DNA of 64,000 bases from Monodelphis domestica (lineage: Eukaryota > Chordata > Mammalia > Didelphimorphia > Didelphidae). Both the position numbers and the translations under genes were made by a program. Below the pieces are notes generated by a model. It made no database searches. It saw only the letters and a list, made by a program, of their open reading frames with translations, and had not been told where the DNA came from. Positions 13,681 to 23,989 of the stretch are shown here, in pieces (position 1 is the first letter of the stretch; every line of letters begins with the position of its first letter). Where the stretch lies: contig NC_077227.1 in NCBI RefSeq assembly GCF_027887165.1, positions 69,706,752-69,770,751 of the forward strand, read 5' to 3'.

Positions 13681-13892
13681 AATTGTGGGTGTTAGCTACA
13701 CTATACCTGCCCTAAATTCCATATAAATTATTAAATAATAATTATAAATTATATAAATTCCATAAGGGTAGGGGTGTTTGGTCTTTGTATCTGCAATTCC
13801 AGGAACATAGTAGGTGCTTAATAAATGCTTATTGATTGGTTATTTTTGTTTCCCAAACAGCCAGGTCAACATTAGAATGGTCTGGTTCACAT

Positions 13893-14149
13893 ATGGCACT
13901 ATAAGATTAATGATTAATATCCAATACTCCAAGTATTATATTTTATAAGATTTATTAATAATCACTTGAAGTAGAGGAAAGTGATAAGCTGAGTAAAGAG
14001 CAGTTTCCCAGACCATGAAAGCAGGAGAAGAGAAAGAGAGAGAGGACAGAGCTACACAAACTTTTATATACAAAATGTAAGGACTCATTGTGTGGAAAAA
14101 AGAGGAATTCTGGGAAATGAAGCCTAGGGTACAAAATTCTAATTACACA
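13893..14149 (-). repeat. LTR of copy 2 (3' LTR, minus strand)
   Basis: On the minus strand it starts TGTGTAATTAG directly after a purine tract (AAGGGGGTAAT), carries a TATATAAAAG box and an AATAAA, and ends AT-rich. It has the same layout as the copy 1 LTR but low identity. The left edge is approximate. Confidence 0.65.
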
Positions 14150-15659
14150 ATTACCCCCTTGGACCCTTTGGGAGACTAGTTTCCCCAATGGATCAGTACA
14201 CATAACCAATTTATAACTCTAAAGATTTTTAACTAAAAGTACATGTAATATTGCAGTTGCTAACAGGAAATTACAATAATTTGTGGGTAAGAGGGAAATA
14301 AAAAAGAAAAAGAACAAAATCAATGATCACTACATTGACAAAAATCAATTTGGGGCAGTCCACTTTGGCATAAGAGCGTACATTCAAAATAAATGCATCA
14401 ACCCTCCACAGTTCAAATTTACCACATCCCAAAATTCACTCTGGATATTTTGGTGCAGCATGTGGTTCCTGCAGGCATATTTATGGTGCTTTCTCCAAAC
14501 ATTTCATTTTCTGGATTTGGGGAAGGAGCAAATTTCTTATCTTAAAATTACTCTCAAAAGAATTTAAACTTTGCATTATAGGATAATACAATCCCCCACG
14601 GGTAGGGTGTTGACAAAACATGAGGATCACCCAGGGATACCTGGCTGAGTTATGAGGTATATGAATCAATTGCCAAAAGAAATCAAAACTATCAAAAAAT
14701 CCAAATAAAATAGAAAAAGTAACTTCTGGATGAAATATAAAATATCAAAGTCTCATGTGTAAAAAAATCCAAGTAAGGAAAAATGAATCTATAACAGGTC
14801 CTTGAATCAGGGCCTGATTAAGGTGATTTTAATTTAATTTAATTTAACTCCAACAAGTCTGTAGTAGCAATTATGCACTTACCTAATCAGCAGCCAGGAC
14901 TAAAGAAAATTACCATACTATGAAAGAAAGAAAAAGGAGTAGATTTTAGCATCAAATGGGAAATAACATTCCCTAGTCTTCTTTTACCTTTTCTCTCAGG
15001 GATAGGGGAGCCAGGGTAGTAGCCAAACTTCAGTACTTGATAGAATGTGTCACAGGGAAGGCCTGGGTCTGACATGTCAAAAAGCCACAACCTCAAACCC
15101 CAAAGAAGTTCATGTGAACAGAATCTCATGAATCCCAATGGGATTGATTGGTCTCTTTGACCTTGTGCTCGTTGGTACTGTGCAGTGGCTCTATTTGTGA
15201 TCCCCTGTCCTAGAATCAGACACAATCATTAAGCAAAGTCCCATAATTTTTAAACAATGAATGGCAGGTTTCCATAGTCAAAAGTTTTTGGGTATGCATT
15301 GACTTTAGGGCTAATGGACATTTTAAACTTACCGTAGAGCAAAATTAAAAAAAAAAAACCTTAATACTAGTAACATGTGCTTCAGGTACAAAAAAAATGA
15401 GAGAAAAAATTAAAACTCAAATACTGTATTGCACATACAAGGGGAAAACAATAATAATAATAGTGTTTTAAAAATAAAAATATATATATTGCTTACAGTC
15501 AGTGACATATTATGTCAGTCTAGGAGAGGTAGAATACAAAGTTTTCTCACCAAAAAATGAGATCCATTTCCTTTTTAAGTTGGCCATGATCCACAGTGTG
15601 AGTACAAATGATCTTCACCAAGTAATGGCTTTAAAAAACAGTAGTACAACAGGTAATCC

Positions 15660-18540
15660 ACATTTTTTTCACTGTAGAAAACCCCCATTTTATTTAAATA
15701 TTCTAAATATGTCACAAAGGAATGTACACTGCACTTTGAATGGTAAAAAGATACAAGTTTATAACATCTTATAAAAACTAACATTTAAAATTTCTTGTCC
15801 ATCTGTTACTCCCCTCCCACCTACCCCCATAGCAAAATAAGTGTATTTTTAAAAAGGGGGGGGGAGAGGGTGAAGGGGATGACGAAAATAAAAGCTCCAA
15901 AGCCTGTGTAGGATGTTGGGAAGAGGGAGCCGGGAAGAGGGGGTCAGGGAAACTCTAGTTCTCTGACTCTTAGGCCAAGGGGCATTATCAGTAGCTAAAC
16001 AGCCACTATGGCCTAGTGAGGGGGTCTCTTCAACCCTGATGCCAGGGTGGACAAAAAAAGGAAGGGGAAAGGATGGAGGAGATATAGGAATCTGAGTAAA
16101 TGCTACATTGATATAGCAACTCCCCTATAAACTGGCTCATCTCCTCTTCCTCCCAGCTGTAGTTATGTAGTGCAGAGGAGGTGGTGAGGATTCAATCCAG
16201 GAGTCCTTGCAGTCTTCTGTGGTTTCTTCCATTAGGTGAAGCTCCTAGGCCTGGGTGGTCAGGGGTGTAGTAACACTCCTTCTATCCACCCAGCCCTTCC
16301 TCTAAAGTCTTAGCACCCACTGTAGCACAGAGGGCCACAGCCACAGCCCCCCCTCCACCTCAGGGCCAGTGCTGGCTGTAAGCTGGCCTGGCCTGGTCCC
16401 CTATTATTCGATCATCAGCTCCCTCTCATTCCTTGTCCTGGCAAAAGCTGAAGAAGCGGTCTGACTTAAAACTCACCAGCACATAACTTGTTCACATGAT
16501 TTCCCACTCATTCCCCAATCCCATAAAAAAAATCCCCAACCTCCAACAAATAAGCCTTGTGAAGCAAGGGGGTGGGGTGAGAAGCAGCCTTCCCAATTTT
16601 TAAGAGCTATTTGTAGCTTTTCTTTCTAAATCTATCCTTGCTTTTCCTAAGACTCCCCCATTGTTGACATTTAAGGAAATCCTAGTCTCCAGCAACCGGG
16701 CCAGGGAGGTAACCTGACACTCAGGAGGCCGGATGAAGTTCATTAAGACTCCTCCCCCCAAGGGATCATTCACTGCATGGGGAAGGGGGAACACCTAGAA
16801 ATGAGACCAGGGAAGATGGGTGTGAAATGAAAACCAGGAGGACTTAACAAAGTCCCAGATCCTGCTGGTGCAAAATCTGAAAGCCCAGGGCTCCTTTTGG
16901 AACCAAGTAGCCACACTTCTGACAAGCAGGATTCCCTTGCTTTCTCTGGCCCCCATGCCCTGTCTTAGTCAAGGAGACCCTCTCACCAAGGTTAATGACT
17001 AAATGGAACACAAACTTTCCCAGGTCACTCTTTCCCAGGCCTAGTCTTGAGTCTAGTCCCACCTCCTACTATCCTACCTATTCACAAGACCCAGGGAATT
17101 GATCCAACTCTCCCAGACTAAGATGGGAGATGGGGCTACCGGCATAGCTGCACCCTCCCAACAGGATCCCTTATACCTTTTGCCCTAAGGGAAGGAATGA
17201 TTTCATTAAAATTTGCCACTATTCAAGAACCCCTAGCTCTCAACTTGGGCCAGAAATACCAGAACCCTTGGTTTGTTAAACAACAAAATCTTCAATATAT
17301 AAATCCCCTGAAGTCACTGGGATGCTATTCAGTTTCCCAAGAATCCTTTAGGTTTGAGAGAGAGGAGGTGCTTGGTTCAATTGGCCATTACTGTATATGC
17401 TGCAACATTCGCAAAGGTGTTGCACACACATCTAATCACTTGTAATCCATTAAACTTTGGGCCATGGAGCAAGTGGCTATGGGGATTAGAGTATTGATTA
17501 AAATAGAGTCTACACCAGCTCCATCAGTCATAAAACCAATCAGGTTTGTGGAGGGTTATTAAAGAGGGAATCAGCCCCTCTCCTTTCATTATGAGGAAGT
17601 AACCCTGTTTATCTCAATCCAGTGATAGGACTTGGGTGGGTAAGTACAGGGGAGAGATATCCCCCTCTCAGGATCGAGATGAGGGCCGGACTCCAGTTTT
17701 GTTACTTCTTCAGCAGGTTGTGACCCAACTCAAGTCTCATCTTGACCCAGAGCAGCTAGCTGAACTCTGAAGTGGGCTCAGTGTTGATCTACTTTTTGGC
17801 ACCCAGAACCTCCAAACCATCCACCTTTATTTGGACTTCAGTGGCAATGGGGGAAGGCAATCAGAGAATTGGGCTACACAGAAACCACCCTCGAGATTTA
17901 GGATCCCCAAAGAGAGGAGGATGATTCACAGGCCTCCTTCCATAGCTTCCTCCAAAAGGCAGTTGAGCCAGCCCCAAAATCAAGTATTTGTGTCACCCTC
18001 TTCACTTAAGGGAATCCAACAGTTCAAGAGTTTCTTATTCCTTTGGTTAGTGTGTATACAGAGGGAGCTATCAACATTTCACTAGGGCCTCCTCATTCCA
18101 TGTCTTCTATATGCCCTTGCTGCCATACTGAGAGGTCTTCAGCATCAGCTGGAACTCAGTGATCTCCAAAGAGAAGATGGTATCCCAACAACTGGGCTCA
18201 GTTGTTGTTTTCTGATGAGTTCTCCCTGTTCTCACAGAAGAATGAAAACCTGCTGTCTTTGGTGTCCAGCTCAAGTCTCTGGAGATGGCTTTGAATCTGT
18301 CTCAGACACCTGAAACTGCCCGGCGCAGCCTCCAGCAGTGTTCCTGTATGGGAGAACCCAGCCCCCAGTGCTCACTCTCCAGTGCCAGCCCCCCACTGCC
18401 CTGCAGGGACTAAAGCAAGTTTACAAACACCAGCCCGGGCTGTTTCCCCAGAAGCACTTTTCCCCTCCCAGTAATCCACATTTAAAGAGATATCAAAATT
18501 CACAAAATTCAGAAAAAGAACATCAAATTCTCTAAAGGTT
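15660..18540 (-). other. Segment resembling a cellular mRNA 3' end inside copy 2 (unidentified)
   Basis: On the minus strand this 2.9 kb is GC-richer than its surroundings, lacks SINE, LINE or LTR signatures, and ends with AATAAAATGGGGG near 15,690 and a run of seven A near 15,670. That layout is what a retrocopied 3' UTR shows. I cannot name the parent gene. No clear flanking duplication was found, so a gene captured by the element, or sequence that copy 1 has lost, remain possible. Short frames here are not convincing as proteins. Confidence 0.4.
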
Positions 18541-19075
18541 ACTAATACAAGTTTTGTCCAACTAGTTTATGGATTTTTGTAATGGTATTGTCTCTACTTC
18601 AAGCATAATACAGTACAAATAAAGACAATGTAAAAGAATATATAGCTAATGGCCAAAACATAGTAATTGAAAATGATCCAGTGTAAGAGAATAGTATAGA
18701 TCAGATTAATATGTGAACTTAAAAATAATTGAATTTTAAAGCAAACACTCAGCAAATACAATAAGTGTGACAGAATACAGGCATTGAATTCAAGTCCTTT
18801 TCTACAATTCTAATAGGGACTTGTTCACTATTAGAAGGGGAACAAAACTGAGTTAACATCAATAAAACAATGGAGTCTGAAAAGGCTTAAAATTCACCTC
18901 CAGATCTCATTAAGGTTACTTCCCCTCCCCAGTATCATCATTCATTTAAATTCCTTTGGTCACACCTCTGGAGTTCCTCATACCCGCACTGGGCATAGTG
19001 TGGACAAATCCCATATTTGGTGTGTTGCAGAAACTAGGCAGGCCAAAATGGCAAAGGGGTGTAAGAAAATGAATT

Positions 19076-19240
19076 TCACCTCTGAACTGCAGGATTACTG
19101 AAGCTATCAATTGCAAGATACCCAAGCAATATACCCAAAAATAGTAGTAAGAAAAGACATCCTAAAACTGTAAGTTGCATGAGCTTGGTAAGGCTCTCTG
19201 GAAACAGGAGCTGTTTGAGATAGGCAGAAAACTGGGCCAT
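19076..19240 (-). other. 54-codon frame with one strong membrane segment, within copy 2
   Basis: It begins with ATG at 19240 and reads MAQFSAYLKQLLFPE and onward; residues about 22-44 are strongly hydrophobic (LTVLGCLFLLLFLGILLGYL). The N-terminal part has a counterpart in copy 1 near 10,725. It may be chance, a remnant of a membrane protein of the element, or a captured host piece. Confidence 0.25.
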
Positions 19241-19299
19241 GCTTGCAATCTCTACTTCCTGTCCATAGGTGGCACTACCCTGGTATGTACTGGCTAGGA

Positions 19300-19420
19300 G
19301 TAAAAACCTCACAAGGAATGTTTGAGACTCATCTAAAATGGCCTGAAATTCTCCCTCTGGCCCTATTTTATCTTAGAACCAGGCCCAGAGGTGATCTAAA
19401 CAGGGGGAAATACTTCCTTT
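19300..19420 (+). pseudogene. Retroviral integrase scrap (fossil)
   Basis: The plus-strand frame contains PEILPLALFYLRTRPR, which resembles the C-terminal half of class I (gammaretrovirus-like) integrase, where a WP..LPLAL..R..P block is typical. Only this short piece is recognisable. It abuts the right edge of copy 2 and has the opposite sense. Confidence 0.6.
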
Positions 19421-20730
19421 GCCTCCTACATACAAGATTTACTGCTTATACAGCAGTTTCAAATTCATGGAGCTCTCACAATTTCATTTGTAACTTGTAT
19501 ATATGAGGCAATGGAAGTATCTCCCCCTAGTAACGATGTATAGGAGGGGGAGAAAGGCTTAGCCTGTATTGGCAGATGTCTGAAAAGCATCTCAAATGGT
19601 GAGATGTATAGATCACTTCTCCCTATTTTGTTTCGTAACTGTTTTAGAACTGTTTGTTTGCATTTTGATTTTCTTGTTATATTATTTTACATTCTGTACA
19701 TTGAGTTACTATTGTTATTGCAAATTTTATATTAGGTTTTGCTTTATGTAATTGCTTATATGTAATATAATTTGTATAATATAATATATGTAATTCCTTT
19801 TCCCTAATTCATATCCTTAGTGTAAGGTAGATGATAGAGAGAGAGTAGATAGATAAATTTTAGGTAAGAATTGTTTGTTTTATTTTTAAGAAGAATAGAA
19901 TGGGTTTAGAATAAGGGGGGATTTATATAGTGATGAGCATATGAACAAATCTACAGATTTGCTCATATGCTCAAAGTGCAGAATGTAAAGATAGAGGAAT
20001 AAGGGATACGGGAAAATGCAAAGGTTCTCTCTAAAAGAGAGAGAGGAAAATTTAGGCATAAATCCTGGAAAAGATTCTAGAGGGGGAAGCTCTGCAGAGG
20101 GGGATTCTGGAAGTTAACTGAGAAAAACTGTCACTCCTAAACTGTCCTTTCTCTGAGTTGGAAGGGACAACAGCAGCTCCATCAACTCCTGGGAACTAAC
20201 TAGTTTTGTGGAAAAAACTAGGAGGTTCTTGGGTTTGGAAGAATACCTAGGAGGAGATGTGTGTTTCCCTGAAGTGCTTTGAACAATCTGGCTATGGACA
20301 ATTTGGCTAAAGTAAACCAAAGGGTTTTACATCTGGGACTTCAAGTTTTACCTAAGAAACCAACCTTGGAGAAGGACTCAGTCCATCTGTGAGTTCAGTC
20401 AACTCAGCCTTTTAGAGACAATCTGGGATATTTAGTTTGGCAAGGTAATCAGATGGTTTTGAGGGGTTAGAAAGAATAGGAAGTAACTAAGAAGGGTTTA
20501 AAGAAGATCACAACATTTCTCCTGAGAGGAGCATAGAAAATGGGAGAAGATAGAGTTTTGTAGAGTTGAAGCCTTACCTACCATTTCCCTAACCTCAATA
20601 AGTAAAATAAATTTGGTTTCCTATAGTATCAAAGGGTTTGTGCTTCATTGGCCCTGGGAAGGTCCCTAGATGGGTTGTTCATTACCAATTCATCTAGGTT
20701 CTTCCCAGTCAATATATCTCTTTTAGGAGG
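19420..20730 (+). other. Unassigned stretch, possibly remains of the same retroviral fossil
   Basis: No gene was seen. It contains an AT-rich part with a hairpin (19935-19972), purine-rich sequence, and an AATAAA-like AAATAAATTTGG near 20,606, as might occur in a worn LTR. Boundaries were not found. Confidence 0.3.
19935..19972. repeat. 18-bp inverted repeat with 2-bp loop
   Basis: The arms GAGCATATGAACAAATCT and AGATTTGCTCATATGCTC pair at 17 of 18 positions around AC. This is a strong cruciform or hairpin candidate in otherwise repeat-poor sequence. Confidence 0.9.
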
Positions 20731-20919
20731 TATATTTCTTTTTCAGATGTCTCCTTTAAGAAAAAAACTAAATTAGGTTGTTAGTTTAAGGACAATTATT
20801 GGCCAACCTCATTGGAGGTTCGGGATTGACTTCTGCCTTTGACTATAAAATTCCAATTCCTTCCTATTTTGTAGGTCATTGGGTTTCTAGAAGAGATCCT
20901 TACAAACCAATAAATCAGT

Positions 20920-21098
20920 AATCATTTTTTTAGACACCTACTATTGCCAGGAACTGTGCTGAGTGCCAGGAATTTAAAAAGAGGCAAAAGGCTGTTCCTG
21001 CCCTCAAAAAGCTTACAATCTAATGGGAGAGATAACATACAAACAAAAAAACATAAAAAGCAAATTACATACCATATAAAGAGGAAATAATTAAAAGA
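20920..21098 (-). mobile_element. Antisense L2 3' end
   Basis: GGAACTGTGCTGAGTGCCAG, CTGTTCCTGCCCTCAAAAAG and CTTACAATCTAATGGGAGAG. The solo LTR at 21105 sits at its right edge. Confidence 0.8.
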
Positions 21099-21104
21099 GG
21101 GAAA

Positions 21105-21607
21105 TGTAGCCCCCAGTAGTGAGAGTAGACCCCAGTAAAATCAAAGCCATAGCTTAGGAATTTCCAGACATGTAGCCTGCTCCCTAGCATGAGAAAAACA
21201 AATATTGTATGTTCTTCCAAGAAAATTACTGATTCAGGAATTCTGTGAGAGGAACATACAGTATTCTATACAAAGCTAGGTCATATGTTGACAATGTTGA
21301 ATTGACATGTTAAATTACCACCTAAAAAAAAACTCTGTTCAAAGCCACCTAAGTCATCTAAATCCATTGTCTCTTATCTTGCAAATCATTTCTAACCATT
21401 ATCCCTACAAAAGGCTTACCTAATCACATAGCTTACACCATTTTCCCTATAAAGTGAGTACCCCAAATCGTTAAACTTTGCCACTGGCCAGCAAGAGGAC
21501 TCCTGGATGTCTATTAGTCTGTCCGTTCAACCCTTCTATAATCCCAGAAGCATTTTTCTCATCCTAGTTCATTGACCCACAAGTAATTCATTGAGCAAGA
21601 CTCATCA
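21105..21607 (+). mobile_element. Solo LTR, class II-like, inserted in L2 sequence
   Basis: 503 bp, TGTAGCC...TCATCA, with a CCTATAAAGTGAG TATA-like box. Flanked by GGGAAA (21099-21104) and GGGAAC (21608-21613), a 6-bp duplication with one change, as betaretrovirus-like (ERVK) elements make. No internal region, so a solo LTR left by recombination. Confidence 0.65.
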
Positions 21608-22099
21608 GGGAACTAGAATAGTTATTTACTCGTTAATACCTTAGCAGAATTTATCAGGAGTGGGACATAGGACAGAAGGGGAGGCCAAGAAAGAAGAATT
21701 TCTGAAAAGAGTAATTAGGAGGAAGTTCATGGCAACCTTTAACATAGGTCCAGATGCATTTTTTTTTGTCTGCTTTTGCCTAGAGCCAGTCCTAGAAAAA
21801 AAGGAAAGAGCAAATTTGAGAACAATGATTATAAGAACAGCCAATGAGAGTGTATTTCAAATATGGCGGATTAGGGATTTGAGAAAGAAGGGAATGGAGC
21901 CCTATCCTTTAGTAGACAAATGAAGGAAAGAGCTAGCTAATGAGGGTCATGGAAAGTGCCTAAAAACAGTCAAGTAATTCCAAGGGACAAGAAAAGAGTT
22001 GCAGGTCAACAAGAACTCTGGCTTTAGCCAGACACTTAGGAAAGCACAGGCAAGAGGACAGGAAAAAATGCCAAACCTTAGAAACTGGAATTCACCCAT

Positions 22100-22407
22100 T
22101 CACTAGCAAACACTGATTAAGTGCCTACTACTAGAGGTATTCCCAAAAGTCTGAGTGCAGTTTTAAGCTATGAAAGCTTCTCAAAACATAATCACACTCA
22201 GACTTTCTTTCATTCCTGTGCTAAGCCCTGGGATGCAAAGACAAAAATGGCAGAGCCCTTGCCCTTAAAAAGCCTACATTCCGCTGAGGGGGAGGAGGGA
22301 TATTCTGTTTACTCAAATAAGTAAAAACAAGGTAATTTGAGGGGGAAAGTGCTGACAATGGGAAGGATTGGGAGAGGCTTCTGGATGATGGAATGCTTGA
22401 AGAGATC
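22100..22407 (-). mobile_element. Antisense L2 piece interrupted by a palindromic MITE
   Basis: TGATTAAGTGCCTACTAC on the left and CTGTGCTAAGCCCTGGGATG, GCCCTTAAAAAGCCTACATT on the right are adjacent parts of one L2 end. The insert at about 22,131-22,217 separates them. Confidence 0.8.
22131..22217. mobile_element. Small palindromic mariner-like MITE
   Basis: About 87 bp whose arms share a perfect 12-bp inverted match, AAAGTCTGAGTG (22146-22157) and CACTCAGACTTT (22195-22206), with AAGCTATGAAAGCTT at the centre and a TA near the left edge. The split L2 proves it is an insertion. Mariner kinship is inferred from the palindrome and the TA. Confidence 0.65.
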
Positions 22408-22577
22408 TTTTTTTTAATATATAACTTTCTGTCTTAGAATCAGTACTAAGTATTGGTTCCAAAATAAGAGCTAGGAAATTAGGGTTATATAGCTAGGAAG
22501 TGTCTGAGGCCAGATTTGAAGCCAGGACCTTCCATCTCCAGGTCTGGCTCTCTGTCCAATGAGCCACCTAGCCACCC
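22408..22577 (-). mobile_element. tRNA-derived SINE, antisense
   Basis: TTCTGTCTTAGAATCAGTAC, AGCTAGGAAGTGTCTGAGGC and GAGCCACCTAGCCACC, with the T-run at the left. It lies at the right end of an antisense L2 piece. Confidence 0.88.
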
Positions 22578-22864
22578 AATGAAGTGTTAAAGCAGATAAG
22601 GATTCTCCAAGATAGAATGCTGAGATCCTAGATCTAGGATTAAGACACCTTAGAGATCATTTAGTCCAGCTCTCATTTCACAAATGAGGAAGCTGAGGAG
22701 CAGGGGAAGTGATTTGCTGGTCATAGGTATAGTAAGTAAGCAGTAGAATTTGAACCTAAGTCCTCTTATATTTGGATCATTACTCACTTTCATGTTAACA
22801 TTCCTCTCTTGGGTCTCTCTTCATTCCAATTCACAATCCTACCAAAGTGTTTTTCCTAAAGTCA

Positions 22865-23690
22865 GCCAACCAATATGTATTAAGTTTACCATTGTGTGCC
22901 AGGCCAAGAGCCTGGGATACAAAGAAAAGCAAAAACCAATCCTTGCTCTCAAGCTCACATTCTAATAGAGGAGATAGCATGCAAACAAGTTATATACAGT
23001 ATAATTGAAAGCAATCTCAGAGAGAAGGCACTAAGATTAAGGAGTCCTGGGAGATTTCTTTCAGAAAATGGGACTTAAAGGGAACCAGGAAAACCAGGAA
23101 GAAATGAGGAGGGAGAGCATTCTAGGTATAGGAGTCAGCCAGGGGAAATATTCATAGGCACAGAATTTCTTGATTTAGAAACAGCAAGGAGGCCAGCATC
23201 ACTGAATCACAGAATATGTGGAGAGGAGTAAGGTATAAAATGACTGCAAAGGTAGGAAGGGGCCAAGTTATGAAAGGTTTTAAAAGCCAGAGGACTTTAT
23301 ATTTGATCCTTGAGGAAACAGGAAGTCATTAGACTTTATTGAATGAGGTGGGGTTAGTAGATAGGCATCATGGCCAATCCTGTGCTTCCAAAAGATTGAT
23401 TTAACAGCTAAGTGGAGGACAAACTTATGTCAGGGAAGCCAAGTAGTAGGCTACTGCAATATTCCAGGCATAAAGGGAGGAAGGACTGCCCCAAGGTGGC
23501 AGCAGTGTCAGAGGAGAGAAGGAGACATATATAGGAGATCTTAAGAAGTTAACACAATAGGGCTTGAAAACTAGATATTTAGTGTGAAAGAGTTGAGGAT
23601 GATACCTTGGTTGTAAGCCAGCATGTCTTATCTAAGAAGATGGTGATACCCTTGATAGCAAGAGGGAAGTTGGCAGGGGGAGAGGGGAGT
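22865..23690 (-). mobile_element. Long antisense L2
   Basis: GTGTGCCAGGCCAAGAGCCT, TTGCTCTCAAGCTCACATTC, GAGGAGGGAGAGCATTCTAG, GGAAGGGGCCAAGTTATGAA, TAGGCTACTGCAATATTCCA and GTGGCAGCAGTGTCAGAGGA, all in L2 antisense order. The (AC)n tract starts just after it. Confidence 0.85.
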
Positions 23691-23734
23691 GAGGGAAATA
23701 TAGAATTGGTACAAACATGTTAATATGACTATCT

Positions 23735-23737
<3 letters not shown>

Positions 23738-23797
<60 letters not shown>
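23738..23797. repeat. (AC)30 microsatellite
   Basis: 60 bp of uninterrupted AC/CA dinucleotides. Confidence 0.97.
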
Positions 23798-23799
<2 letters not shown>

Positions 23800-23883
23800 T
23801 GGGGATCATATCTGCACTGTTTCCCTCAAAGGGTTGGTGTGAATTAAGAGCATCTATCAGTGTGAGATGTTAATAAATAATAG

Positions 23884-23886
<3 letters not shown>

Positions 23887-23973
<87 letters not shown>
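23887..23973. repeat. (AG)43 microsatellite
   Basis: 87 bp of uninterrupted AG dinucleotides, followed by imperfect AG/AAAG. It lies 89 bp after the AC tract. The long serine-leucine frame on the opposite strand is only this repeat translated. Confidence 0.97.
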
Positions 23974-23976
<3 letters not shown>

Positions 23977-23989
23977 ATGAGGAAAGAAA

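Larger units (their letters stand above)
13893..19250 (-). mobile_element. Related LTR fossil, copy 2, inverted relative to copy 1
   Basis: Read on the minus strand, 19,250 to 18,580 matches copy 1 from about 10,720 to 11,170, and 15,660 to 14,150 matches copy 1 from about 11,925 to 13,378, up to the edge of the LTR. Shared stretches include CAAGGTCAAAGAGACCAA and CTCATAACTCAG. A related but distinct LTR lies at about 13,893-14,149 (minus strand start TGTGTAATT at 14149). The second LTR on the right was not found. A segment of about 2.9 kb (15,660-18,540) has no counterpart in copy 1. Old and broken. Confidence 0.7.

Noticed and set aside
14887-15225. 112-codon minus-strand frame with a possible acceptor before it
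   Set aside because: It lies inside LTR copy 2; no family could be assigned and the match in copy 1 is not similarly open, so no gene is called.
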